64,000 bases of DNA from Mesorhabditis belari (lineage: Eukaryota > Nematoda > Chromadorea > Rhabditida > Rhabditidae): NCBI GenBank assembly GCA_958450365.1, contig CAUEEP010000873.1, positions 248,001 to 312,000 of the forward strand. Reading direction: 5' to 3'. Below the pieces are notes generated by a model. The model worked only from the letters and a program-made list of their open reading frames with translations, made no database searches and was not told the DNA's origin. The first letter of the stretch is position 1. The number at the start of each line of letters is the position of its first letter. Made by a program: the position numbers and the translations under genes. Below are positions 33,042 to 45,194 of the stretch, piece after piece.

Positions 33042-36000
33042 ATGGTTCTTTTACTGTTTTACTGTTCTTTTCTGTTTCTACAAGAATGTGCTGCACAAAC
33101 GACTACTTTATCGTCAACTATGGTAAGCTATTCCAGCTTTACAAATTTTAAACAAATTCTAGAGAACTATGACCTCATCTAACTCGTTGTCTAACTCGTC
33201 GTCTAACTCGTCATCTAACTCATCATCTAACTCATCATCTAACTCATCATCTAACTCGTTATCTAACTCATCATCTAACTCGAATGTCACTACGTTTACA
33301 ATTGGATTCATAGGTTTAAAGCTTTTTAAGAGAAATTTTCAAAACCATTTTAGTGACGGAAGCTCAACAAGCGAATATCGGCTTTTCGATTACCGGTGGA
33401 GTGATTCCAATCGCATTGCAGCGAATCGCAAACCTATCTTTATTGGATTCTGTTGAGTTTAAGTAAAGAGCTTTCGTTGAATTGACTTAAAACTATTACC
33501 AAGCCATACCCAACCAAGCCTAAAAGATCAATGCTTTTTGAAATGGCATTGAAATTGGCTTGGCTGCAAAAACCGCTGAATTTCCAGATTCATTGTTAAC
33601 TACACGGATTGCTCGGAATCAAACGCGGCTGGCATTGCTGTTTATATGTTGAAAACGCTGAATGTTGATGTGATTATTGGACCGGGTTGTAGCCAAGGTT
33701 TGTAAAGATTATGGGTTTATTATAATCAAACAGCTCAAAGTCAAAAAGTCGAGAGGAATCGAACCCGGGAGCATACTTTGATACTCTGATAGTCTGACGC
33801 ACTATCCTCTAGACCTTTTCTACTCTGTTTTTCTGCTTTTCTCCTTTCGGCGTGGCACATAGGTGAAGTGAGAGTTTGTCAAAAATCGCTGAAAACTTTG
33901 CATACACTTTTCTAGAAAGCCAGAGCTATGCAAAAATAAACAGAGGATCTGATTTGACATTTCCGATAGGCGCTTGCATCTAATCGCTATTTAAAAGTCT
34001 CCCCTCTTTAGAAATAAATTAGATAGATAAATCAGACTAGATAAATCCAGCCGGCTAAGCGCTGGGGTCTGTAAGCCCAGAGCGCAGAATTTCTCAACCC
34101 TGAGCGTAAAATGAAGCCGGATCAAATCCCACTTTTTTTTGATCTGTCTTCGCACTTGGGTGTTCCTATTTGCGCAGATCAAAGTGATAAGTGAATTTCA
34201 ACCTGCTTCCACATTTCTCTAACCCTTGCTATTGTCATTCAGTGTTTCCTATTTTGGTTGTTCCTGGTTCGAAGTCTTCGACTTGCTTGTGCTGGTGGTT
34301 GCACTCTAGCCATCCTTTCTCTGACCGCCTCTGCCACTCTTGTGCTCCACCTCGTTGCTGGTCTTCCGATGGGCCTCTTCTGGTCTCGTGGTGGCCACTC
34401 AGTGATTCGTATCGTCCATCTGTCGTCTGTTCTTCTGGCTACGTGGCCGACCCATCTGAGTCTTTTTCTCTCGATCACTTCCACTGGATCTCTGAGTCCC
34501 ACTGGATCTCTGAGTCCCACTGGATCTCTGAGTCCCACTGGATCTCTGAGTCCCACTGGATCTCTGAGTCCCACTGGATCTCTGAGTCCCACTGGATCTC
34601 TCAGCTGGCGCATATCCATACTTCTTAAGTCTTGGTCGAGCTGCAATCCCACTTTAATTAAAGCCAAAGCGATTTCTGACTTCTGGTGAACCAGGCAACT
34701 TTTATCAACCAGATTTGCAGAAAAGTTAAAAGAAAGACCTAATTCTGACTTTGCCTAGTACCAAGAAATTACTTTTGAAAAACTCTAAATTGTAAAATAA
34801 GTGATAAGTGAATTTGGAAATTAGAAAAAGCCATTTTTCAGCGATCATCCCAGTCGCAATCCTTGCCACATTCTATCAAACTCCACAAATTGTTTGGGGT
34901 TATGCTTCAGCTTCGACTCTTGCCGATTCCTCTCGTTTCACGTCTCTCACCACCGTGGCACCGAATTATCGACAGTAACTAACAATTCTGGGAAAATTTT
35001 ATAGTTTTTAGATTGGGATACGCGTTTGGCACTTTATTGAATATGTTTAATTGGTATGGAAAACGTTTTTGTTTACGAAAGAAAAAAAACTCATTTAGGG
35101 ACACTCTCGCATTGTTGTACGGATCAACGGGAGTCGGCAATTGCGCGTCGTTGATTTATGATGTGACGGTAAAGAGAATTTGAGGAATAGATTGGATAAA
35201 GTTTCAAAGAATTCAAATTGAAGTTACCTTGAATGTGTCTAGGTTTACCATGGCTTAGCTTGACTTGGACCTGGCCTGGCCCTGGCCATCTTTGACTATC
35301 TTGACTACCGGATTCTCTCTAGTTGATGAGTTGATGTTGATGAGTTGATGACGAGTTGATGACGATTTTGCGGTTTCTAAGTTTTCGGAGAAACTCAAGA
35401 GTCTAATCCCCCACAAGATCTCATCGTGAGCTACATTTTCCGACCCCGCATCGATAGGCTCTGATAAGCGGTTCTCGAGATTTCGAGGAATTTAGGCAAC
35501 ACTCGGAGTGCCACCATTACATGACCACCATTGCTTGGCCACCCTTACATGGCCACCATTACATGGCCAACCTTACATGACCATCATTACATGACCACCA
35601 TTACAAGGCCATCAGGTCAAAGTCACCGATGAAGCGGATGGATGGAGTACACTGGTCGCTTGAAAATTAGATAACTTTTCTTTTGAGTTTTCTTTTGAGC
35701 CGAGTTAATGACTATTTTACGGTTTCGAAGTTTTCGCTGAAGCTCAACACTCAAATCATTCAAATCCCCCACTAGATCTCATTGTCAGCTACATTTTTCG
35801 ACCCCACATCGATAGGTTCTGATAAGCAGTTCTCGAGATTTCGAGGAATTTAGGCAACGCTCAGGGTGCAATACTATTAGAGAGAATACGGTATCTGCCT
35901 GAGCCTCATTTCTAGGCATTGATGCTACTTAGATTCTTGAATCTACAGCAAGTTTAGCACTGGATAAAAAGCCTTCGATCTACTTGAATACTTAGCTTGA

Positions 36001-39000
36001 CTTGGACCTGGCCTGGCCATCCTTGACTATCTTGACTATCTTGACTCCTTCTATCTACTTGAATACAAATAATCAAATTCACTTCCAAAATTCACTCCAC
36101 ATTGCAGAATGCCCTGTCGGATCCTCTCCTCAACAATTCGCTGACGATCGCCTCAACTCAACGCTTAGATATCGCCGCATCAACGACAGCCTTCTCAATA
36201 GCAAATGTACTCAAAAAACTAAAAACTCGTGCTAGAAGTGGGTGGAATTTTCTTGAAATAATTATTCAATCGTCATTTGCCTTAATCTTTCTTTCTTTTT
36301 CTTTTTTGAGTTTAAAATTAGATTTCTTTTTAATTCTTTTAATTCTTTTAATTTTTTAGAGATTTCTTTTCATTTTAAGGCTTCTTTATGCAAAAATTTT
36401 CTGAGAAACCCTTCAATAATTCTTTTTTTTTGGCTAAAAACGGAAATAACTTTTAAATTTCAGTTATCGGTGTTTGTTTGCAGGATGACAACTCTAAGAG
36501 GAATTTCATGATTGCCACGGCGCTAGCTGGAATGAATACGTAAGAAAGGAATCAAAGGGTCAACGGATTACCACTCTTAAATGTCGTGAGCATTCTCAGC
36601 CTTCTCTCAGTCAAGTAACAAGATGCTCAAACTGTCCTGCAGCTGAAAGATCTGCTGCTGAAAGATCAGTGCTCAAGTCTTGGCTAGATTAGAAAATGCT
36701 AAAAGATCCTGATCTTGGTTTGACTTGGCTTGCATTTCTGGATCACTACCAGCCTGAGTCTGGCTGGTAGTTTAGCTAGCTAGCTAGGTAGCTGGTAGTC
36801 ACTACCAGCTTGACTTTACTGCAAGCATGCAAGCACTTCGGGCTAGAAGGGCTAGCTTTGCTTTTGGTTGCTCCAAGAGCTAGATCAGACTAGCTGTCAA
36901 ATCAGATCAAAAAGCAAGGGCTCTGGCTTCTGCGAGACAGGGAAGAAGCTAGGCTTGACTGGCTAATTAACTAGCTGGGATTCTAAGCCAATCAACTCTG
37001 AATCAAGCTAAGAACTTTGAATTTGAAGTCTGGCTTACTGTAGTCGATCTCTTTAGCTCATGAGATCTCAAAATTCCAACCAAACTCCAACCTTTTGACC
37101 AAACAAACTTCAGCTCCGACTACGTTTATGTAATTCTCGACTTGAAAGGATTCGGTTTTGGTCAACTTGGGCAAGGTGGACCGGGCACAACGAAATGTTT
37201 CTTTTCTTTAAAAACCATAAAAAAAACAATTTTACAGTGGACAATGGCCTGACTCCAGTTTGGTACGATACAATCAACAATAACAAGGATGGTTATGACT
37301 CTGTTGCTCAACAGGCTGCTAACAATTTCTTGCTGGTTTGTACCCAAATCGAATTCCAAAAGGTCCAAATCGTAGATTGATCTGACCAATCAGGGCACGG
37401 TAAATGGAATGACGACAACTCAACTCACGCCACAGGTTTGGAAAGTTTTCAGAAAATGATTGTGCCTTCCAGATAGCTCAAATTTATTATCAAAACATTC
37501 TGTGCACTCCAGATAGTTCAAATTTATTGTCAAAATCTACTGTGCACTCCAGATAGCTCAAATTTATTGTCAAAACATTCTGTGCACTCCAGATAGCTCA
37601 AATTTATTGTCAAAACATTCTGTGCACTCCAGATAGCTCAAATTTATTGTCAAAACATTCTGTGCACTCCAGATAGCTCAAATTTATTGTCAGAATCTAC
37701 TGTGCACTCCAGATAGCCCAAATTTATTGCCAAAACATTCTGTGCACTCCAGATAGCTCAAATTTATTGTCAAAACATTCTGTGCATTCCAGATAGCTCA
37801 TCAAAACCCTCTGTGAACTCCAGGATAACCAAGACTTGTAATCAAAATCGCCAGTTAACTTAAATTTTCTAATCGAAATCTTTTTTGCCTTCCAAATATG
37901 GCAAATTTATTACTAAAACATTGTGTGCGCTCCAGATGGCTCTAAATTATGCTCGAAATGCTCTTTTTTTGCTTTCCAGATCGCCAAAAAATCTTCGACA
38001 ACTGTCATTTAGGTGATGGAAAACGTGCGCGGCCCGCCTTTCTACTGTGAGACCGAGGATTGTCTGATGAATGACGAGCGATACACAGGGGTAATTGTCG
38101 AAAAACCTATCGAATCCAGTTTTCTAGATCGGTTCATTCGCTCAACAACAGTACGATGCACTGATGTACTACGCGTACTCGCTGAATGCCTCAATTGCGC
38201 TGGATCCCGTGAACGGTTTTAAGAATGTGACCGTTTTCAAACAAGTTCAGACCTCAATCTCATTCAGTGGTGGGTTAGATTTGGGCTAAGTCTTGATTTT
38301 CAAATTTTCTTGATTCAGGTTGGTCTGGAGCAATAGCAATGACACCAAATGGGACTCGAGTGCCCCGTTTGTACGCTTATGGTTTAACAGGAGCCGGTGT
38401 TCCCACGCGTTTCATCAATTTCACATGGCTTGGTGTATTTGATTACATGGTTGGCTAGGTTAGGGTTTTTCTTGAAAATAGAGATTCAGATAGCTGGCGC
38501 AAATTTTGTGGACGATACGTCAACGATTTGGGCGGCGAGAGGAGGATTTAGACCGTTGTCGACACCAATTTGCGGGTAGAATTGTCTTTTTCCATAGAAA
38601 TCCTCTAAAATATTTCTCTACAATTGAGGCTACTATTTCATACTGTTTATTGAAAACCAAAAAACGATTGCAGCTTTTTTCGTAGCCTTTGAATGAGCTG
38701 ATTTTTTTGTCTCCAAGCTACAGTAACCCTAGCTTGTCTCTAAGCTACAGTAATCCCTAGCTTGTCTCCAAACTACAGTAATCCCTAGCTTTTCTCCAAG
38801 CTACAGTAATCCCTAGCTTGTCTCAAGCTACAGTAATCCCTAGCTTTTCTCCAAACTACAGTAATCCCTAGCTTGTCTCAAGCTACAGTAAGGATTTGGA
38901 GACTGTAATACTTCTTGGAGACTTGTAATACTTCATAAAAAGTTAAAATAGAGCGAATTCAAGCGATTAAAGATCAAAATAAAACGTAAACAAAGAAGGG

Positions 39001-42000
39001 AATCGAACCCAGCAAAGAATTCGTAGCTTGTTTTAGAAACGGGATTCTTACCCATTACACCACGGGTCCACGTGAAAGCGTGAAAAAAGCATTATCAAGA
39101 GAACATCTATCGGGCTCATGTACCAGACGGCGAGCGATTACGCGGCCGCACAAAGAACATCTCACCAGTCATTTACAAGCTTTCTCTTTTGCATTGTAAA
39201 AGGCTTTAAAAGAAGATATTCAGTTAGAAATTTGCATCCTGGGGTTTTCGAGGACGGGGAATCGATTGGAGCTATTCATTTTATTGAGTCTACCAATTTA
39301 AACTGGGTTTTAATTGGGCTAAACTTTCAGATGAATTTGGAACTGATAAGACAATTTTGGATAGGAAATTTTCACTTTTCATCAAAGTTTTATCATCAAA
39401 TTTTTGCTTAAAATGAAAGCCAAGCAGCTATGATTGCGATTCTAAACTCATTCTCAGTTTCACCGGCGAAAATTGCCCACCCACCCAATGGCAACAAAGT
39501 GGAATGTACATTTGTATCGGCGCCGGGATCATCATTCTTCTTCTCATCGTTTTCATGTTTCTATTGATTTACATTGCCAAGTTTTTGCCTTGACCTTGAC
39601 CCTGAATCCTTAGAGTTTTAGACAAAAGCGTAAAGAACGCGAGCGACAAGACGCCGAGTGGCAAATACCATTCATCATTTTGGAGAAATTTGGTCAAGGA
39701 AGGCATAGTCGAGTAAGTAAACCATCGATTCTAATCAAATAAAATTGTAGTGTGACATCCATAACACTGAAAAAAATTCAATACAACACCTAGAATCTGA
39801 TTCAGAACGAAGAAAAGAGCATGCACTCTCTTCACTCCTCCAAATCGTCAAACTCGAAATTCTCAATGGGCAGCAAAGGGGAAACGGCCAAGTTGGCTTA
39901 TTTTCATATGAGGGGTACGGTAGCTTATCCATTTTAATTCTAAAATCCTTTTTTCTTACTGTAGGTGAGCCCGTTTCCGCCTACAAATATCAAATAATGC
40001 CCAGATTGGGAAAAGAGGATTTTGCCGAGTTCAGATTGGTAAAATCTTAAAAGCTAGATTAAAAGCATGACATCCATAATTGCAGCTCCGAAAAGTAGAA
40101 CACGATAACGTGCACCGGTTCATCGGAATCTGTCATGATCACTCTCCAATGATGTCAATTTGGAAATACGCGGCTAGGGGAACGCTAGAGGTACTGTAGC
40201 AAGCCAATTCCGAACCAATACTGATTCCAGGAAGTAATCCAAAAAGGCTCAATCAATTTGGATGCTTTCTTCGCGATGTCATTGATCCGAGATCTGATAG
40301 AAGGGCTGCAATTCATCCAGAACTCGTTTCTCGGATTTCATGGGAATCTATGGTTTGTAACGCTTAGAATTCAAACATGATATCCAGTTTAGTCATTCCA
40401 GTTCTAAAAAGCATCCAAAACTACCGTAATCACTATCATTTACATTCAATTAGCTCAATTTTGGTTTTATTTTGACTAAGCCCTATGATTCTTTATCAAA
40501 ATTAGCCATTCCAGACAAAACTTTTGGTTTGTAACTCTTAGAATTCAAGCATGACATCCAGTTTGGTCATTCCAGTTCTAAAAAGCATCCAAAACTACCG
40601 TAATCACTAGCATTTACATTCATTTAGCTCAATTTTGGTATTTTTTTGACTAAGCCTTATGATTCTTTATCAAATTTAGCTAATTAAATAAAAAATAGAT
40701 TACTGCAATAGATTACCAGTTTAACATGGAGCTTTGTCATTTATAACTAATAGAATTCAAGTCAAGCATCGAGCTTGATCATTCCAGTTCGCCTTATGCG
40801 AAGTTCGCCAGTTCGCCTTCCAGACTGAGCCTTATGATTCTCTATTAAATTTAGCTAATTAAATAAAAAATTGATTACTGTAATAGATTACTGCAATAGA
40901 TTACCAGTTTAACACGAAGCTTTGTGATTTGTACCTGATAGAATTCAAGTCAAACATCGAGCTTGATCATTCCAGTTCAACGACTTGTTGGATCGATGAG
41001 AGATGGGTGCTGAAAGTGAGCGGATTTGGATGTGCAAATCTGAGAAAAGGAGCAAAAATCGAGAAGAAACGTTAAGAGATCTAGAATTTTGAACTAAAAA
41101 TAACATTTAGGACAACTCTGGCTAGCACCTGAACTCTTAAGAAATCCATTAAATGATGGAACAAAAGAAACCGATATCTATGCTTTTGCCATTATCTGTT
41201 CAGAGATCGTAACTAGAAAAGAAGTTTACGATTTGGAGAATCGAAATGAGAAGATTGAAGGTAAAGGGAATTGATTTTTGCCTTCAAAATCGAGTTCCAG
41301 AACTCCTCTACATGATCAAACGGGGCTCCTCAGTGCCCACTCGACCAACGTTGACCATTCCCGAAGAAATGGAGCTGAACCCAGCTGTGGTACGTCTTCG
41401 TGCGTTCCAGATCGCTTAAAAATCTCTACATGATTTCATTTAGCTTCATATGATCCGCGATTGTTGGTCGGATTTGCCTGATACTCGCCCAACAATCTCC
41501 ACCATTAAAACAATCATCAAATCGATGGCTCAATCCGATGGAGGACAACAAAATCTAATGGATCATGTCTTTAAATTGATGGAATCTTATGCAGAGACAT
41601 TGGAAAAAGAGGTACGGTGGAATGGATGAGATTTTGAATTGATTGAATTCCAGGTACAAGATCGAATGGCAGAATTGGTGGAAGAGAAAAAGAAGAGTGA
41701 TGTGTTGCTGTATCGGATGTTGCCAAAGTAAAAGCTGGATGTCATAATGGATTTTGAAACGATTTTTAGACCAGTAGCTGATCGTTTAAAACTCGGGCAA
41801 TCAGTAGAGCCTGAATCTTTCGAAAGTGTCACGATTTTCTTCTCCGACGTCGTTCAATTCACGAATTTGGCTGCAAAATGCACTCCGTTTCAGGTAAAAC
41901 CCTACAATCAGCCAGAGTATAGTGACAACAATACCGTATTTCACGTTGTTCTAGCTTTCCAGCTTGAACAAGGCCTCTGGTCTGGCTCAGGCTTAGGCTT

Positions 42001-43920
42001 AGGCTCAGACTTTAACCTAAAATGGTCACAGAATCAACTACCGTATTCCAGACCCTTCTTTGACTTTGTCCAGACTGGTTTGACTTACCATAAACCATGG
42101 TTAGCTTATCATAAATCGGGTAACACGTAAGCAAAGTCAAATCTACAGTAACCCAAAATGGTCACAGAATGAACTACCGTATTCCAGATCGTGAACCTCC
42201 TCAACGATCTCTACACCACATTTGATACAATCATTGAGCAGCATTCGGTTTACAAGGTAAATATCAGAGTTGATTAAAGCAAGTTGAGCCTCGGATTTCT
42301 TTCTCTTTCCCCTTGTATTTCCTCTTTCTTCTCTAGCAACAATATACTGAATAGCTGAATGGTTAAAGCATCTACTCGGATACCAAAAACCAACTCAAAA
42401 AGATCGATAGGTCAATCCCCTCGGAAATCTTTCTCTGCCATTCCTTACTTTACTATTTTACTATAGACTGGCCCATAAAATGTTCATGAACGGGCTCAGA
42501 CTGACCTAGACATAAGAATCGGGCCAGCTTTTGTGTCGGATCGGGTCACCGAGTATGAAAGTTGATCAGAGCAAGTTGATCAAATCAAGCTGATCTTTAG
42601 GTGGAAACAATTGGTGATGGTTATCTTTGCGTTTCCGGTCTTCCCTATCGAAATGGAATCCAACACGTGAAAGAAATCGCTGAAATGTCACTCGATTTCT
42701 TGAGAGCTGTTAAGGTAATCCAAATCCGAGACGGCATTTTTGGCACTCAATCAATCGATTCTAGCTTTTCCGAATTCCCCATTTACCCACAGAATCGATA
42801 AATCTAAGAATTGGAATGCATTCTGGATCTTGCGTTTCAGGAGTCGTCGGATTGGCAATGCCGAGGTATGAGCTGATATTTAAATGAAAAACAAAAAAGA
42901 TTTAAGTCAGAAATCGTTACTGTAGTTCCTCCGTTCCTCCTACCGTAATCATCCTTTATTTTTCAGATATTGTCTATTTGGAGACACTGTAAACACAGCA
43001 TCCAGGATGGAAAGCAATGGGAAACGTAAGCTGAAACCTAATCTCTCCGTTGAATTCAAAGCTTCAGCTGGCCAAATTCACATGTCATCCGATGCGGCAG
43101 TTCTTCTTCGACGAATCGGCGGTTATGAGATTGAATCGAGAGGAGAAGTGATCATCAAGGTAGGAAATGTTTAGGACTGGCTGGATTACTTGATCTTCTG
43201 TAAGAATTGCTAGGTTTTTTTGAAGTTCACTAGTTAAACTGGATCGCAGAACAGCTTTTCATCGAAAACTTTCAGAACTAAGAGAAGAAGTGATCATCAA
43301 GGGTAGAAAATGTTTAGGACTGGGTGAGTTTCTTGATTCTCTGAAAGCCTTTTTAAGTTTTATTAAATAAATCAGCCAAACTGGGTCTCACAACAGCTTT
43401 TCATCGAAAAATTTCAGAACTAAAAGGAGAAGTGATAGAAAATGTTTAGGACTGGCTGGATTTCTTGATCTTCTGTAAGAGTTGCTAGGTTTTTTTGGGG
43501 TTCACTAGTTAAACTGGATTGCACAACAGCTTTTCCTCAAAAAATTTCAGAACTAAGAGAAGAAGTGATCATCAAGGGTAGAAAATGTTTAGGACTGGGT
43601 GAATTTCTTGATCTTCTGTAAGAGTTGATAGGTTTTTTCGGGGCTCACTAGGTAAACTGGATCGCACAACAGCTTTTCATCGAAAATTACAGGGCAAAGG
43701 CGTAATGGAAACATTTTGGCTGTTGGGAAGGAGTGGAATGGGCTATTCTTCGACCATCGTCTCTCCATCACCCCCAACCCGACCAAAAGCCAAGCCAGAG
43801 ATGAATGAACGATTCTTTGAGCCTCGTACCATCCAGGATGCAGAAATTCGTCAAGTGACACCACCAATGGAGAATGAAACAAGGCTTCAATCTGAGGTTG
43901 AATTGAAAATTGGCTTTTAG
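33042..43920 (+). CDS. gcy: Receptor-type guanylyl cyclase (gene C), 34 exons
   Basis: Exons: 33042-33122, 33163-33313, 33354-33462, 33588-33697, 34842-34974, 35012-35053, 35099-35168, 36108-36237, 36464-36539, 37114-37196, 37238-37335, 37376-37435, 38013-38090, 38128-38269, 38319-38449, 38490-38575, 39458-39580, 39622-39712, 39806-39914, 39965-40038, 40086-40190, 40231-40352, 40976-41070, 41111-41260, 41301-41389, 41444-41611, 41654-41727, 41770-41893, 42188-42256, 42601-42714, 42765-42865, 42967-43025, 43068-43159, 43693-43920. Total 1188 codons plus stop. Order: signal peptide ([19 protein letters not shown]), an Asn/Ser repeat stalk (about 30-65), ectodomain, membrane helix about 542-566 ([20 protein letters not shown]), kinase-homology domain with HGNLW, helical linker, cyclase domain from about 927 ([34 protein letters not shown]), variable tail. 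Exon 5 fuses two exons that are separate in A and D; exons 12 and 13 split one that is whole in A and D. All catalytic residues present. Confidence 0.9.
33172..33292 (+). repeat. In-frame Ser/Asn coding repeat in gene C stalk
   Basis: Exon 2 contains about ten tandem copies of a 12-bp unit such as TC(A/G)TCTAACTC(A/G), encoding Ser-Ser-Asn-Ser repeats. Each Asn-Ser-Ser or Asn-Ser-Leu-Ser unit offers potential N- or O-glycosylation sites between the signal peptide and the receptor domain. A and D have unrelated Ser/Thr/Pro-rich stalks at the same place. Confidence 0.9.
33745..33825 (-). repeat. tRNA-like sequence in gene C intron
   Basis: The reverse complement has an A-box-like GGTCTAGAGGATAGTGCG and a B-box CGGGTTCGATTCC about 45 bp apart. 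It is embedded in a 1.1-kb intron of gene C, with another degenerate tRNA-like block at about 34,040-34,130. A tRNA-derived repeat is more likely than a working tRNA. Confidence 0.45.
34190..34667 (-). pseudogene. RTE-type non-LTR retrotransposon, C-terminal fragment
   Basis: The minus-strand frame 34,667-34,239 ends in a segment diagnostic of the C-terminus of RTE-like reverse transcriptase proteins: [24 protein letters not shown] and GRPATRWST. Upstream of it an 18-bp segment is tandemly repeated about seven times (34,485-34,607), encoding Leu-Arg-Asp-Pro-Val-Gly repeats. The polymerase and endonuclease domains are missing. It lies antisense in the 33,698-34,841 intron of gene C. Confidence 0.75.
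35169..36107. repeat. Gene C intron with duplicated segments
   Basis: Contains tandem ACCATTACATGGCC-type units (35,505-35,610) and two copies of a roughly 150-bp segment with TTCGACCCC(G/A)CATCGATAGG (35,365-35,500 and 35,720-35,860), plus a repeated TTGACTTGGACCTGGCCTGG. Confidence 0.7.
37455..37800. repeat. 40-bp minisatellite in gene C intron
   Basis: Eight to nine tandem copies of a 40-bp unit containing TGTGCACTCCAGATAGCTCA and AATTTATTGTCAAAA(C/T), highly uniform, in the intron (37,436-38,012) that splits an exon which is continuous in A and D. Confidence 0.92.
38705..38895. repeat. 28-29-bp minisatellite in gene C intron
   Basis: About seven copies of a unit containing CTAGCTTGTCTCCAAGCTAC followed by AGTAATCC, in the intron before the membrane-helix exon. 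Related single units occur downstream of the cyclase exons of A and B. Confidence 0.88.
38940..39325 (-). mobile_element. SINE-like element with central tRNA region, copy 1
   Basis: The reverse complement has, from one end to the other: a roughly 240-bp body (outer end AATTAAAACCCAGTTT), a tRNA-like block about 38,995-39,070 with TGGTGTAATGGGTAAGAA and GGGTTCGATTCCC, and a tail ending GCTTGAATTCGCTC. It is inside the gene C intron before the membrane-helix exon. Further copies are at 44,240-44,525, 44,546-44,945 and 52,560-52,965. Confidence 0.7.
40353..40975. repeat. Tandemly expanded intron of gene C
   Basis: The intron between the EVIQ and TCWIDERW exons is 50 bp in A but 623 bp here. It consists of three to four copies of its own end region, including TTAGAATTCAAGCATGACAT and the acceptor-like ATTCCAGTTC, plus AATCACTA(G/T)CATTTACATT. 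Confidence 0.8.
42340..42450 (+). repeat. tRNA-like block in gene C intron
   Basis: ATAGCTGAATGGTTAAAGC resembles an A-box and GATAGGTCAATCCCC a degenerate B-box. The whole intron, including this block, is nearly identical to gene D's intron at 58,547-58,884. Confidence 0.4.
43165..43690. repeat. 130-bp tandem repeats in last intron of gene C
   Basis: Four copies of a segment including GAAAATGTTTAGGACTGG, GGATTTCTTGATCTTCTGTA and TTTCAGAACTAA. The copies repeat the 3' end of the upstream exon (GAAGTGATCATCAAGG) with its donor, so extra donor-like sites lie in the intron. Confidence 0.8.
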
Positions 43921-44239
43921 CTTCATTTTCCCAGGTTTCCTCTCCTTCTCCACCACTTTCAACAATTGAAACCTCTCGTGGAATGTATCGGGAAACCATT
44001 TGGGATTGATTTCAATTCAATTTTATGAACTTTGAACAAATGATATTAAAGATTATATATTTCAATTGCAGAAAGCAAAAAAATTTCTTTCAACCAAAGA
44101 AAAGGCTCAGAAATTAAATGCTAATCCCAAAAGATTTTAGAGCTTTTTGTTGAATGTTTAGTATCAAAATGAAGCTGATAATCTAGGCTTTTTTATAGAA
44201 ATTTAGATCATAGAGAGTTTTGCTGAAGTGAAAGAAGCG
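43921..44239. other. 3' flank of gene C
   Basis: AT-rich DNA after the stop codon, with AATGATATTAAAGATTATAT-like sequence but no convincing AATAAA. Nothing else recognised. Confidence 0.4.
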
Positions 44240-44525
44240 GTTAAACATCAAAATCAAAACGAAACAAAGAGCGGGGTCGAGCCCGAGCACACACTTGATT
44301 GCTTGTTTTGGAAACAAGACTCTTATCTACTACACCACAGGCGTACGCTTCGCTGAGGTGAAAGAAGTCTTAAATGGAGACTCCAAAAGTGGATATCGAA
44401 CGGGCTCGTGTGCCAGACGGCGAGCGAATACGCGGCCGCACAAAGAACATCTCGCCAATCATTTACAAGATTTCTCTTTTGCATTGTAAATGACTTTAAA
44501 AAAGATATGCCATACTGGAGGGCTG
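44240..44525 (-). mobile_element. SINE-like element, copy 2 (shorter)
   Basis: The minus-strand tRNA-like block is at about 44,270-44,350 (GTGGTGTAGTAGATAAGAGT, then a CTTGT-7-nt-ACAAG hairpin like an anticodon arm, then GGGCTCGACCCC). The outer body is truncated after TTTACAATGCAAAAG. Confidence 0.65.
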
Positions 44526-44545
44526 TTATCAATTAAAAGCTGTCA

Positions 44546-44945
44546 TAATACTTCTTGCAAAGTTAAAATAGAGCGAATTCAAGCGGTTAAACATCAAAAT
44601 AAAATGGAGCCAAGGAAGGGAATCGAACCCAAGCAAAGACATGGTAGCTTGTTTTAGAAACGGCACTCTTAACCATTACACAACGGGTCCACGTTTCGAG
44701 AGGGTGAAAAAAGCCTTATCAAGAGAACATCTATCTATCGCGTGTGCCAGACGGCGAGCGATTACGCGGCCGCACAAAGAACAGCTCGCCAGTCATTTAC
44801 AAGATTTCTCTTTTGCATTGTAAATGGCTTTAAAAGAAGATATTCAGTTAGAAATTTGCATCCTGGGGTTTTCGAGGACGGGGAATCGATTGGAGCTATT
44901 CATTTTATTGAGTCTACCAATTTAAACTCGGTTTTAATGGCTGTA
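44546..44945 (-). mobile_element. SINE-like element, copy 3 (full length)
   Basis: Closest relative of copy 1: the same tail (GAGCGAATTCAAGCGGTTAA), tRNA-like block at about 44,615-44,695 and body through GGGGTTTTCGAGGACGGGG to the outer AACTCGGTTTTAA end. Nothing recognised in 44,946-45,190 except a partial AAATAGCTTATTTC tandem. Confidence 0.7.
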
Positions 44946-45194
44946 AATGGCTTTAAAAAAAGATATAAAACAGCCTATTTTGTAGAGAAGATTTGCAAAA
45001 TTTCAAATAGTTTATTTCAAATGCTTATTTCAAATAGCTTATTTCAAATCGCTTACAACATTCATCGATATCAGATTTCTATCGCTGGAAATTTATGGAA
45101 ATGTTTAAATCCGTATTTCTTATGCATTTACTTAATAGATTTCTGAGCAAATCTTTTGTTTACGTGTAAAGCAAATCATAATCATAAAACGTGT

